From: Candidatus Altimarinota bacterium
GTDB lineage: Bacteria; Patescibacteriota; Gracilibacteria; UBA4473
Direction of reading: 5' to 3'
Assembly: GCA_020631075.1 (NCBI GenBank)
Contig: JAHDHX010000001.1
Coordinates: 124,001-188,000, forward strand
Length of the DNA: 64,000 nucleotides
Under the pieces are notes generated by a model. It ran no database searches. It was not told where the DNA came from and saw only the letters and a list, made by a program, of their open reading frames with translations. Numbering within the stretch: position 1 is the first letter of the stretch; each line of letters begins with the position of its first letter. Below, piece by piece: positions 8,021 to 15,770 of this stretch. Made by a program: the position numbers and the translations under genes.

Positions 8021-8307
8021 ACCTGCGACCAGCGGCGGAGTTGCGCGTGTTGCCCCAATGGCGGGAGCTGATAGGCGGAGTGGGTACGGTGGAGGCCCTG
8101 ACGGTGATGCCCGAAGGCACAAGAAGCCTGCCTGCAGTGGCGGGGGTGGTGGCGCTGTCTGCGGGGAGGCAGGTGACGGTCTTGCTGGTGGGGGAAGAGA
8201 CCACGTGGAAGGTGGGGGGGAAGGCCGAAATAGGGCTGGTGCGGGCGGCGACCCACGCGGATGGCCGTGTGCAGCATTGTCTGGCGGGGTACCCTGTCAT
8301 AGAATAA
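8014..8307 (+). CDS. DUF35 OB-fold protein lacking the zinc ribbon
   Basis: A 97-residue protein. GGVGTVEALTVMPEG, PAVAGVVALSAGRQVTVLLV and the ending HCLAGYPVIE match the OB-fold half of DUF35 (OB_aCoA_assoc), the scaffold that bridges thiolase and HMG-CoA synthase in archaea. Typical members have an N-terminal rubredoxin-like zinc ribbon with four cysteines; this frame has only one cysteine, so the ribbon is missing. ATG 8014 is chosen because it sits in the thiolase stop; the track start at 7990 lies deeper in the thiolase gene. Assignment depends largely on the operon context. Confidence 0.72.
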   Translation: MLDLRPAAELRVLPQWRELIGGVGTVEALTVMPEGTRSLPAVAGVVALSAGRQVTVLLVGEETTWKVGGKAEIGLVRAATHADGRVQHCLAGYPVIE

Positions 8308-8345
8308 AAAGCTTCATCGGGTGGGGATGAAGCTTTTCTTGTTTT
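8307..8345. terminator. Bidirectional terminator after the mevalonate operon
   Basis: AAAAGCTTCATC and GATGAAGCTTTT form a perfect 12-bp stem around a 7-base loop, with T-runs outside on both strands. It starts at the DUF35 stop codon and separates it from the converging repeat-protein gene. Confidence 0.92.
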
Positions 8346-8358
8346 TTCGAATTTTTTC

Positions 8359-9336
8359 TTAGAAGTCGAGAGAGGCTTTGAGGGCTTCGGCGGCGGCGGC
8401 ATCGTCTTCGTCTTCGTTGGCTTCTTCTTTCTTGGTTTCGCTGGTTTGAAGCTCTCGTTCGCGCTCGGCCTTGAGCTTGTTGACGTCGTCGGCGAAGCGA
8501 TCTTCGAGTTCTGCGAATTTTTGTTGCTCTTCGGTGAAGATGCGGATGAGTTCGTTAATCTGCTCGATACTCAGGCGTGGGATGGCGTCGATGACGCGTT
8601 TTTTCTCTTCGAGGGTGAGAGAGATGGAGCCTTCGAGGAGGGTGAGGAAATTTTCTTCGTCGAAGGTGGTGTTTGGGTGAGGGGGAAGGGTGAAGATGTG
8701 CCCTTTCCGAGTGGTAAGCTGCCCTTTACGGAAGCCTTCTTTGGCTTCGTATTTCTTTAGGGCGGCTTTTTGCTCGTCGGTGATGGGGCCGGTCATCCCT
8801 GGAGGAACGGGTGGCTGGCCGTCACCTGTATTCCCACCTGTGGCAGCGGCGCCACCCGTGGGTGGTGTGCCAGCGGGCGGAAACCCGCCAGTGGGGCCAC
8901 CTGATATACCCGGGGTGGCAGGAACTGGTTGCTGGAAACCTGCAGGGGCGGTGCCTGGGGTGGGCGGTGTGCCTGCGTTTGGCGGGGCGTACCCTTGTGG
9001 GGGGTAGTAGCCCTGTGGCGGATAGTAGCCTTGCGGGGGGTACCCTGCGGGGGGTTGCTGGCCGTTGGGGGCGGGCTGTCCGTTGGGTGGGGGGAATCCT
9101 TGTGGGGGGTAGTAGCCTTGGGGGGGATAATACCCTTGAGGGGGGTAGTAGCCCTGTGGAGGGTAGCCCACTGGTGGGTGCTGCCCGTGGGGGGCGCCTT
9201 GGCCTGTGGGGGGTTGAGTTTGGCCTGCGCCCTGCCCAGCAGGAGGGGTCTGCCCGCCTGTGCCAACCGGTGGTGTGGGGGGCGTGGGGGTGCCGCCAGC
9301 GGGTTGTGGGGGAGTGGGTTGTGTGTTGTCAGCCAT
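8359..9336 (-). CDS. Pro/Gln/Tyr-rich repeat protein with acidic helical C-terminus
   Basis: A 325-residue protein of unknown function. Residues 1-205 are low-complexity P/G/Q/T, with YYPPQG repeats at about 57-118. Residues 205-325 look folded and helical (ITDEQKAALKKYEAKEGF...), ending in a charged coiled-coil-like segment and an acidic tail. There is no signal peptide or membrane helix, so it is probably cytoplasmic. YPPQG repeats occur in annexin-like, synexin and opsin tails and often drive self-association; that is analogy only. ATG 9336 gives MADNTQ; the track frame extends 27 codons further without support. Confidence 0.75.
   Translation of the reverse strand: MADNTQPTPPQPAGGTPTPPTPPVGTGGQTPPAGQGAGQTQPPTGQGAPHGQHPPVGYPPQGYYPPQGYYPPQGYYPPQGFPPPNGQPAPNGQQPPAGYPPQGYYPPQGYYPPQGYAPPNAGTPPTPGTAPAGFQQPVPATPGISGGPTGGFPPAGTPPTGGAAATGGNTGDGQPPVPPGMTGPITDEQKAALKKYEAKEGFRKGQLTTRKGHIFTLPPHPNTTFDEENFLTLLEGSISLTLEEKKRVIDAIPRLSIEQINELIRIFTEEQQKFAELEDRFADDVNKLKAERERELQTSETKKEEANEDEDDAAAAEALKASLDF
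8983..9168 (-). repeat. Tandem repeat coding YYPPQG
   Basis: Two blocks of near-identical units of 18 bases (Tyr-Tyr-Pro-Pro-Gln-Gly) are separated by a P/N/G/Q linker. Unit number could vary between strains by slippage. Confidence 0.8.
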
Positions 9337-9464
9337 GGAAGGGTTTGGTTTATGTGAATGGGTGGCACTGGTGAGTGCTTTCTTGTATATTCTACGCGTT
9401 TTTGGGGGAACTGCCAAGAGTCTCTGCGGCTGCTGTGTCTGTGTTTTATTCTCTCTGTGGTTGT

Positions 9465-9722
9465 ATGCCTATCCGTACCTGTATGGTGACCCGAAAAAAA
9501 GTTGAACAAAATAAGCTATTTCGCTTTACCGTTGTGGCGGAGGAGCTGCAGTTTGACCCTTTGGGACTGAGGCGGCCTGGGCGGGGGGGGTATGTGTGTC
9601 CGACGGTGGAGGCAATAAGAGGGCTCCTGAAGCTTGAAAAAAAATTATCACATTTCCTGCGGACTCCTGTAAGAGTATCGTCTGAAACCATTGAAGCACA
9701 GGTGGGGGTCATTAGTGATTAA
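9465..9722 (+). CDS. rnpM: RnpM/YlxR (DUF448) RNA-binding protein
   Basis: An 85-residue protein starting MPIRTCMVTRKK, the conserved RxCxxTR opening of YlxR, followed by FRFTV, DPLGLRRPGRGGYVCP and a helical end with LEKKLSHFLRTP. The family binds RNA and has been reported to modulate RNase P in Bacillus. It normally lies between nusA and infB; here it stands alone near tRNA-Gly. ATG 9465 is chosen by homology; the 30 extra upstream codons in the track are unrelated. Confidence 0.85.
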   Translation: MPIRTCMVTRKKVEQNKLFRFTVVAEELQFDPLGLRRPGRGGYVCPTVEAIRGLLKLEKKLSHFLRTPVRVSSETIEAQVGVISD

Positions 9723-9738
9723 GTAGTGTTAACACTAC
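9723..9738. promoter_or_regulatory. 16-bp perfect palindrome
   Basis: GTAGTGTTAACACTAC follows directly on the rnpM stop and lies 11 bases before the tRNA-Gly -35. It is not followed by a T-run, so it is a protein-binding site or simple hairpin rather than a terminator. AGTGTTAACA recurs at 14962-14971 before another gene. Confidence 0.5.
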
Positions 9739-9749
9739 CTAAAAAAAAC

Positions 9750-9778
9750 TTGCCCCTGGGGGCTGAAGTCGGTAGAAG
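9750..9778 (+). promoter_or_regulatory. Promoter of tRNA-Gly
   Basis: TTGCCC, 17 bases, TAGAAG; the -10 hexamer is the same as in the aro leader promoter. It lies about 45 bases before the mature tRNA. Confidence 0.5.
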
Positions 9779-9822
9779 TGCAGGGCTCGCATAAAAAACT
9801 GTGTGGGTGAAAACCAAATGGT

Positions 9823-9897
9823 GCGCGTGTCGTATAGTGGCTATTATATCGCCTTGCCAAGGCGGGGACACGAGTTCGATTCTCGTCACGCGCTCCA
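9823..9897 (+). tRNA. tRNA-Gly(GCC)
   Basis: The acceptor stem is GCGCGTG/CACGCGC with discriminator T and an encoded CCA. The anticodon loop TTGCCAA sits on a TCGCC/GGCGG stem, giving anticodon GCC, which reads GGC/GGT. The T arm is ACGAG-TTCGATT-CTCGT. The D stem GTAT/ATAT is weak but complete. Confidence 0.95.
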
Positions 9898-9901
9898 GTA
9901 G

Positions 9902-9929
9902 AAAATCCATAAATGAGATGGATTTTTTT
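9902..9929 (+). terminator. Terminator after tRNA-Gly
   Basis: AAAATCCAT and ATGGATTTT form a 9-bp stem around AAATGAG, followed by a T-run. Confidence 0.88.
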
Positions 9930-10583
9930 GTAGGTGTGAAAAAGTTTGTGGGGAGTGGTGTGGTGGACTGGTTGGTGGACTTTTGGCGCATAGAAAAGTC
10001 GGGGGTTGAGCGAACCGTGGTTCGCTGTCGCATCGCAGCTGGATCACTACGCTGCGGCTTCTTTGGGCTCAGCCGCCCAAAGTGCGCACTGCTTCGTGAT
10101 CGCTGCTCTTTCCTCGGCGATCGCTGGGTAGTGAGTCAGGTAGCGCGATCACCTCGGATGTCAGTCATCAGTCACCTGTCATCTTGAATACTGTCGCCGC
10201 GGTTTGTCTTCCCGTTGGTCAGACGGCACGCTGGCGACGTATTCGCTGTAGTGTTTTGAAGTGGTGAATTTCTCCGTAATCGGGGGTCACTGGTGGACTC
10301 GGGCAGCGAACCACGCTGGGACAGTTTGGGGAAAATTTGGAAGATGGAAGGGTGGTTTGGGGCTGAGGGGAGGGAAAATGTGTGGTCGCGGGGAAAAGTG
10401 TGGGGATTCGAAAAAAAGTTGGGTATGGAAAAGAGGAGGAAGTGAAAGTGAGGTGGGAGTGGGGAGTGGGGGGGGATGGCTGGTGCGGTCGGGAAAAGGT
10501 TTGGGGAAAAGGGGGTGGGTGGGGTAGTGGTGGGGGGATCTTTGAAAAATCGGGTGTGGGGAGGGGGGAAGGGTCAGGAGTGT
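9930..10583. other. Gene-poor, G-rich stretch with inverted repeats
   Basis: No frame here looks like a protein. The first part (about 10008-10160) holds several short inverted repeats: AGCGAACC/GGTTCGCT (10009-10026), TTTGGGC/GCCCAAA (10062-10081) and GATCGC/GCGATC (10098-10122). The second part (10260-10560) is almost C-free on this strand with many G-runs, including GGGG-A4-GGGGG-T-GGG-T-GGGG (10503-10524), a G-quadruplex pattern. No RNase P, tmRNA or SRP RNA signature was recognised. Confidence 0.6.
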
Positions 10584-10712
10584 ATGAAGGTCCTATGGGG
10601 GCCGTGGTGCAAGCCCTGTGATGGGTGGATCACAAAGCGGAGTGGTTTAGCAGGTTGTGTGGTAGAGTGTTTGGTTGTGAAGCTGCAGAGAGGCTGTAGA
10701 GAGGTGGCTTAG
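10584..10712 (+). CDS. Possible 42-residue protein with a thioredoxin-like WCKPC motif
   Basis: A short frame begins MKVLWGPWCKPCD. WxPWCxPC is the redox centre of thioredoxins, but the rest (GWITKRSGLAG...) lacks the remaining fold, including the cis-proline strand. AGGAG lies 3 bases before the ATG. It may be a decayed thioredoxin start, a genuine micro-redox protein, or chance. It ends 17 bases before the end of the converging Cys-rich gene. Confidence 0.25.
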   Translation: MKVLWGPWCKPCDGWITKRSGLAGCVVECLVVKLQRGCREVA

Positions 10713-10729
10713 ACGTTGAAAAGGGGGGG

Positions 10730-12379
10730 CTAGACGACGACTTTAAGGTACTCGGCTTCGCAGAGGACGCGCTCGGGTCTGTCGGGGGCGTAGGTGGTGA
10801 GGATGGGCTGGCCCGAGGCGGCGCAGGTGCGGGCGTAGAGCTGTCGGGGATTACGCAAGGCCATGCGGTCGCGGTGGCGCTGGTCGGGGCAGCGGCGGGG
10901 GATGGGGAGGCTCATTTTACGGTAAAAGCTGAGTTCGGCGCGTTGAATCTTGTAGTTTTTGCCGGTGACTTCGCAGGCGAGGAGTGCTTTGCAAATGCTG
11001 TCGTCGACGTCGGCGATATGGTCAGGGATGGTGACGGTTTGGGGTTGGTATTGTTTCTGGTCGGGGTCGCGCCAGCGGTAGCCGCGGGCGAGGGCCTGCT
11101 CTTTGGTCAGGGGGTAGTACTCTTGGGCGACGGTTTCGTTGTAGGCGAAGGGGCTGAGGGCGGCGGGGAAGAACTGGCCCCACTCGCCTGTAGATTTCAT
11201 ATGCTCGATGATCTTGGGTTTGAGGTCGTGGTATTCGGCTTCGGAGTATTGGCGGTTGAGGATGCAGTGGGATTTATTACGCAGGGAAATGCAGCCAAAA
11301 CAGTGCTGTGAGCTAACGATGAGCTCGCTGTAGAGGATGTCGGTGCAGTTGGTCCAGACGTTGGAAACGAATTGGCAGTTGTAGACGTCTTGGCCAGAAG
11401 AAATCATTTCGTAGCAGAGCTCGGAATGGTAGCCGCCAGCCATGCAGTCATGGCAGTCGGTGGAGTCCTTATAGACTGTGCTGTAGCTCAGATCTTGGCC
11501 TTTGTGAATATCAAAACAGTGTTGGCAATTTTTGGAGTTGGTGATGTAGTTGCCGGTGCAGGACTCAGACTGGAGAATTTCGGCGAAGCGGTGTGGGTGA
11601 CCTGCGAGATAGCGTAAAAAGCTGGTGTGGAGCTGTTGCAGGTGTTGGGCGGAGCTGGTTTGTAGCCTGTGGAGGCGACGTTGGTATTCGGTGGGGGAGA
11701 GTGGCTCGTTGAGCCAGTAGTATTGCTTGTTTCTGAGATTGACGGAGCCAAAGCAGTGTTGGCAGCCGATGCAGTTTTTCAGAAAAAATGAGTCACTGCA
11801 CTGTTGGCAGTTTTGCAGGTAGGCGACGTTGTAACAATTTTTGCAGTTGATCAGTTGGTAGCCAAGTTCGCATTGCTCCACAAAGAGGGAGTCGAGAATG
11901 TCGGTGGATTTGAGGCAGTTGGTGGCGTAGAGGCAGTCACGTGACCAGTCGCAATTATAACTGAGGTAGCAGTGTTTGGAGTAGCCGCATTGGTTGACGT
12001 AATGGCACTGGTCGTTGGCGATGATGTGCTGAGACATCCTTGGGGTGACGTGCTGGAGGGCTGCGAATTGGTCAAAAAAGGGGCGAGTGAAATCGTAATC
12101 TCGGCCATAAACAATGGGGTCCCAGTTGTCTGACCACCAGTGGTCGAGGCTGTAGACGGGGAAGGGAGTGGTGGCTGGGTGGTACATACTCAAAACTCGT
12201 TGCTGGGTGGCGGCGCAATGAGCCCAGTAGAGGGTGCGTTCGTTGCGGCGGGTCATGCGGAGGCGTTCGCGCTCTGGGGGGCAAAGTGTCGGCATCGGCA
12301 CCTGTAATTTTTCGTAAAATGCGCGGTCGGCGGCGGTGATCTCAAACGCTTGGCCAGAGACGGTGCAGGTGCGTTTCAT
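10730..12379 (-). CDS. Large Cys-rich protein with duplicated zinc-finger-like modules at both ends
   Basis: A 549-residue protein of unknown function. Residues 5-70 (CTVSGQAFEI..., PTLCPPERERLRM, LYWAHCAATQQRVLS) recur at 469-535 (CEVTGKNYKI..., PRRCPDQRHRDRM, LYARTCAASGQPILT). Each copy has paired Cys motifs suggesting a treble-clef-like metal site. Between them lie about 30 cysteines in recurring NCxxC, CxxCFG and LRNK elements with periodic spacing, suggestive of a beta-helix or metal ladder. There is no signal peptide or membrane helix. I recall related Cys-rich proteins being common in CPR genomes, sometimes mislabelled CaiB/BaiF. TACTCT ends 7 bases before the ATG. Confidence 0.75.
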   Translation of the reverse strand: MKRTCTVSGQAFEITAADRAFYEKLQVPMPTLCPPERERLRMTRRNERTLYWAHCAATQQRVLSMYHPATTPFPVYSLDHWWSDNWDPIVYGRDYDFTRPFFDQFAALQHVTPRMSQHIIANDQCHYVNQCGYSKHCYLSYNCDWSRDCLYATNCLKSTDILDSLFVEQCELGYQLINCKNCYNVAYLQNCQQCSDSFFLKNCIGCQHCFGSVNLRNKQYYWLNEPLSPTEYQRRLHRLQTSSAQHLQQLHTSFLRYLAGHPHRFAEILQSESCTGNYITNSKNCQHCFDIHKGQDLSYSTVYKDSTDCHDCMAGGYHSELCYEMISSGQDVYNCQFVSNVWTNCTDILYSELIVSSQHCFGCISLRNKSHCILNRQYSEAEYHDLKPKIIEHMKSTGEWGQFFPAALSPFAYNETVAQEYYPLTKEQALARGYRWRDPDQKQYQPQTVTIPDHIADVDDSICKALLACEVTGKNYKIQRAELSFYRKMSLPIPRRCPDQRHRDRMALRNPRQLYARTCAASGQPILTTYAPDRPERVLCEAEYLKVVV

Positions 12380-12439
12380 CAGTGGTAGAGTAATGAAACT
12401 GGGTGCTGGGGGCGAGCGATAATTTTGGGGGGCTCTGTT

Positions 12440-12468
12440 TTGGCGTCTTTGGGGGTTATGGATATAGT
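12440..12468 (+). promoter_or_regulatory. Promoter of guaA
   Basis: TTGGCG, 17 bases, TATAGT. The -10 ends 6 bases before ATG 12475, predicting a leaderless transcript. Confidence 0.6.
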
Positions 12469-12474
12469 CTGGGC

Positions 12475-14271
12475 ATGAAAACGCTTGAGCACTTGATTAT
12501 TGTTGATTTTGGGGGGCAGTATGCGCATTTGATTGCCAGTCGTGTCCGTCGGTTGGGGTTTTATACCGAAATCGTCGCGCCTGAAGAGTGCACGCTGGCG
12601 GTAGTGCAGCAGGCTGCGGTGCGGGGGGTGATCCTTTCCGGGGGGCCGCAGAGTGTGTTTGACGCGGCTTCGCCGTCGGTGGATGTGGCGGTGCTGCGCT
12701 GTGGGAAGCCGATCTTGGGGATTTGTTATGGGCATCAGTTTTTGGCCAGCCGGCTGGGGGGGGAAGTGCGGCCCGCGGCCGAAACGGACAGTCGGGAGTA
12801 TGGCCCAGCGGCGCTGTGTCAGCGGGGTGAGTCGCCCCTGTGGCAGGGGGTGGAAGATAAGTCAACCATGTGGATGAGCCACGGCGACGCGGTGACCAAG
12901 CTGCCTGAGGGGTTTGTCGTCATTGCGGAGTCGGCGGACTGCCCTGTGACTGCCATGGCGGATGAAGCGCGGAAGTTGTATGGGATACAGTTTCACCCTG
13001 AGGTGACCCACTCGACCCATGGGCAAGCGGTGCTGCGGAACTTCGTAGAGATGTGTGAGATCACGCCAAATTGGGGGACGGAGCAATTCTTGGCCCAGCA
13101 GCGGGAGGTGATAGCGGAGCAGATCGGTGACCGACGGGTGCTGCTGTTTGTGTCGGGGGGGGTGGATAGCTCGGTGTGTTTGGCGTTGCTGACCCAAACG
13201 CTGGGGGGTGACCGTGTGAAGGGGGTTTTTGTCGACACGGGGTTGCTGCGGGCGGGAGAACGAGAGCAAGTGGAGGCTTCACTGCGGGGGGTGGGAGCGG
13301 ACCTGACCGTGATAGACGCGGGGGAGATGTTTTTGTCGGCGTTGGGGGGGCAAACGGACCCCGAAGAAAAGCGCAAAACGATTGGGCGGTTGTTTCTGGA
13401 GGTGCAGCGGGAGTACTTCGCGGACAAGCCGCTGGGGGATGGCTGGGTGCTGGGGCAGGGGACGATATACCCCGACACCATCGAAACGGGGGGGACAAAG
13501 CACGCGGATACCATTAAGACGCACCACAACCGCGTGACGGAGGTGCAGGCGCTGATAGACCAAGGGCTGGTGATAGAGCCGATTGCGCCTTTGTATAAAG
13601 ATGAGGTGCGACAGCTGGGTGAGGCGCTGGGGCTGCCGAAGGCTATGGTGTGGCGCCATCCTTTCCCTGGGCCTGGGCTGGGGGTGCGGATCCTTTGTAG
13701 TGGGGAGGCGAAAACTGAGACACTGGTGTGGGAAAATGGTGGGGCGGTGCTGCCCCTGAAGTCGGTCGGGGTGCAGGGGGATTTCCGTACCTATAGCCAC
13801 CCGTTGCTGCTGGAGACTGCAAACGAAAACATAGCGGAGCTGGAAGCCGAGGCGGTGGGGCGGATCAATAAAAATGGGGCGATAAATCGGGTCACGGTGT
13901 GGCTGGCGGGACGAACTGCTGACACGCCTACGGTGGCGGAACTCCGCCGAGTGGACATAAACCCTGGGCGGGTGGCGACGCTGCAGGCGGCTGACGGGAT
14001 CGTGACGCGGCAATTGCTGGAGCGGGGGATATATAATGATGTGTGGCAATTCCCAGTGGTGCTGGCGCCTGTGTCTTTTGCTGGTGGGGGGACGGAAACG
14101 GTGATCTTGCGGCCGGTGGACTCTATCGATGCGATGAGTGCAGGGGTGGGGCGGCTGGACTATGCGGTGCTGCGGGCGATGGCGGATGAGATCATTATGC
14201 AGGTGCCGCAGGTATCGGCGGTGTTGCTGGACGTGACCCCGAAGCCGCCTGGAACTATTGAGTGGGAGTAG
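12475..14271 (+). CDS. guaA: GMP synthase (glutamine-hydrolysing)
   Basis: This enzyme aminates XMP to GMP. The N-terminal class I glutamine amidotransferase domain (about 1-195) has the nucleophile in GICYGHQ and the His of the triad in FHPEV. The ATP-pyrophosphatase domain follows with the PP-loop SGGVDSS (about residue 225), and the C-terminal dimerisation domain ends with the usual VTPKPPGTIEWE. The length is 598 residues against 525 in E. coli; the extra lies mainly in insertions of the ATP-PPase and dimerisation parts. ATG 12475 is chosen by homology and promoter; the track frame adds 24 codons through the promoter. Confidence 0.95.
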   Translation: MKTLEHLIIVDFGGQYAHLIASRVRRLGFYTEIVAPEECTLAVVQQAAVRGVILSGGPQSVFDAASPSVDVAVLRCGKPILGICYGHQFLASRLGGEVRPAAETDSREYGPAALCQRGESPLWQGVEDKSTMWMSHGDAVTKLPEGFVVIAESADCPVTAMADEARKLYGIQFHPEVTHSTHGQAVLRNFVEMCEITPNWGTEQFLAQQREVIAEQIGDRRVLLFVSGGVDSSVCLALLTQTLGGDRVKGVFVDTGLLRAGEREQVEASLRGVGADLTVIDAGEMFLSALGGQTDPEEKRKTIGRLFLEVQREYFADKPLGDGWVLGQGTIYPDTIETGGTKHADTIKTHHNRVTEVQALIDQGLVIEPIAPLYKDEVRQLGEALGLPKAMVWRHPFPGPGLGVRILCSGEAKTETLVWENGGAVLPLKSVGVQGDFRTYSHPLLLETANENIAELEAEAVGRINKNGAINRVTVWLAGRTADTPTVAELRRVDINPGRVATLQAADGIVTRQLLERGIYNDVWQFPVVLAPVSFAGGGTETVILRPVDSIDAMSAGVGRLDYAVLRAMADEIIMQVPQVSAVLLDVTPKPPGTIEWE

Positions 14272-14314
14272 GGGGCGGGGGGAGGCGGGGGGATTTTTTT
14301 CACATTATGAACGG

Positions 14315-14953
14315 ATGGAGACTTCCTTGTGGGTGCTGATAAGCACGGTGTTGGTGATAGATATATTGAGCATGATGAGCCCTGGGGTGGATTTTGCCAT
14401 TGTGACAAACAGTGCCCTGACGCGGGGGCGGCGGCATGGGTTTATTACGGCGTCAGGCATTGCCCTGGGGGTAGCAGTGCACGTGACGTATTGTCTGATC
14501 GGGGTGGGGGCGCTGGTGTCGCAGTCCATTGTTGCGATGCAGGTCTTGAAGGTTTTGGGGGCGGTGTATCTGGTCGGGATGGGGTGCCGGGCGATCTGGA
14601 CGGCGAGCCCTGCGCGGGTAGTGGTGTCACCCGAGATGACGGATGTGACGGCGGGGGAGTCTTTCCGACGGGGATTCGTGGCGAACTTGCTCAATGCGGA
14701 GGCGACGTTGTTTTTTGTGATGCTGTTTAGTGTGGTGATCACCCCAGAGATGTCACTGGGGGTGCGCGCTTTGCTGGGGGGGCTGATTGTCTTGATTGAG
14801 CTTTCGTATTGGGCGCTCCTCGTGACGGTGTTTACTTTTGCGCCTGTGCAGCGGGTGTTTTATCGCGGGAAGCTCTGGATAGAGCGGCTGTTTGGTGGGG
14901 TGATGGTTGTGGCGGGGGGGCAGGTTTTGGGGAGTTTGCGGAAGGGGGCTTAA
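14315..14953 (+). CDS. LysE/RhtB-family amino acid exporter
   Basis: A 212-residue inner-membrane protein with about six hydrophobic helices. The opening MMSPGVDFAIVTNSALTRGR matches the conserved PGPxxxxV...GRR of LysE/RhtB, then GIALGVAVH, LGAVYLVGMG and FVANLLNAEATLFF. These proteins export amino acids; the substrate cannot be told. I start at ATG 14315; the upstream part of the track frame overlaps guaA. Its position is 43 bases after guaA. Confidence 0.85.
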   Translation: METSLWVLISTVLVIDILSMMSPGVDFAIVTNSALTRGRRHGFITASGIALGVAVHVTYCLIGVGALVSQSIVAMQVLKVLGAVYLVGMGCRAIWTASPARVVVSPEMTDVTAGESFRRGFVANLLNAEATLFFVMLFSVVITPEMSLGVRALLGGLIVLIELSYWALLVTVFTFAPVQRVFYRGKLWIERLFGGVMVVAGGQVLGSLRKGA

Positions 14954-14986
14954 GCTGAGGCAGTGTTAACATAACGGAGTAGAAAA

Positions 14987-15664
14987 ATGTGCTATAGTGC
15001 GGAGGTGTCTGCGGTGGCGGGAGTGACCTTGCTGGTCGGGGCGGTGGGCATTGCTGCGGATGCTCGCTTCAACCAGTCAGTCAACATTCGTTCGACATTT
15101 TTGTGGTATGCGATGGTGGTGGGGTTGGTCGGGCTGCACCAGGTGAGTGAGGCGGTGGCGATCTGGGGAAATAATGAGATGGTGTATAAGTTGGGGTTGG
15201 GGTTCTCAATCTGTGCGCCGTATTGCATGATGCGGTGTATGGCGAGTGTGACGAAGCGAGAGCTCTGGACGAAACTGGTAATAGCCCTGACGGTGGCGGG
15301 GTGGGGGAGTGTGCTGCTGACTGGGGCAGTGGAATTTGAAAATAAGAATTTCTGGGTGCGGGGGTTTTCGCATGGGTATTGGTTGTTGCTTTACCTCGCC
15401 CTGGTGGGGATTGGCGTAGTACATTTGCTGGCAGAAAAAAATCTAGCCAGGCGGTACATCCTGTGGCAGATGGCGCTGGGGTCGTCGATGTTTTCTTTTG
15501 CTGGGGCGCTGGTGTATGTGTTGGTGGGGTGGGTGGTGCATTCGGTGAATTTCATGCAGGACTTTCCTTCGTTGTGGTGTACTTTCTTTGTGTTTCAGTT
15601 GTTGTTTTACCCTTGGTTGCGGGAGTTGCCGAGGGGGTACCATAAGGGAGAATGGAGTACTTGA
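14987..15664 (+). CDS. Polytopic membrane protein, MCYSAEVS type (DUF6629-like)
   Basis: A 225-residue protein with about seven transmembrane helices. It begins MCYSAEVSA, close to the MCFSAxAS start of DUF6629 proteins, whose function is unknown. Cysteines recur within helices (SICAPYCMMRCMA), which could bind metal or heme, but no family supports that. GGAG lies 7 bases before the ATG, one of the few clear Shine-Dalgarno sites in the window. AGTGTTAACA lies just upstream (14962). Confidence 0.7.
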   Translation: MCYSAEVSAVAGVTLLVGAVGIAADARFNQSVNIRSTFLWYAMVVGLVGLHQVSEAVAIWGNNEMVYKLGLGFSICAPYCMMRCMASVTKRELWTKLVIALTVAGWGSVLLTGAVEFENKNFWVRGFSHGYWLLLYLALVGIGVVHLLAEKNLARRYILWQMALGSSMFSFAGALVYVLVGWVVHSVNFMQDFPSLWCTFFVFQLLFYPWLRELPRGYHKGEWST

Positions 15665-15770
15665 TCCTTAATAATTTTTCAATAAAATAAATCTTGAAAA
15701 GGGGGGCAATGAATTATTGCTAAAATTGTTACCTCGGGTGATGTTTATGCGTATATACATAGTGAGTGAA

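Noticed and set aside
9801-10187. 128-codon + strand frame
   Set aside because: It overlaps the tRNA-Gly gene and its terminator and shows no protein-like features.
9930-10583. RNase P RNA, tmRNA or SRP RNA
   Set aside because: No conserved P4 helix, tag-peptide frame, tRNA-like ends or SRP Alu/S-domain signature could be found on either strand.
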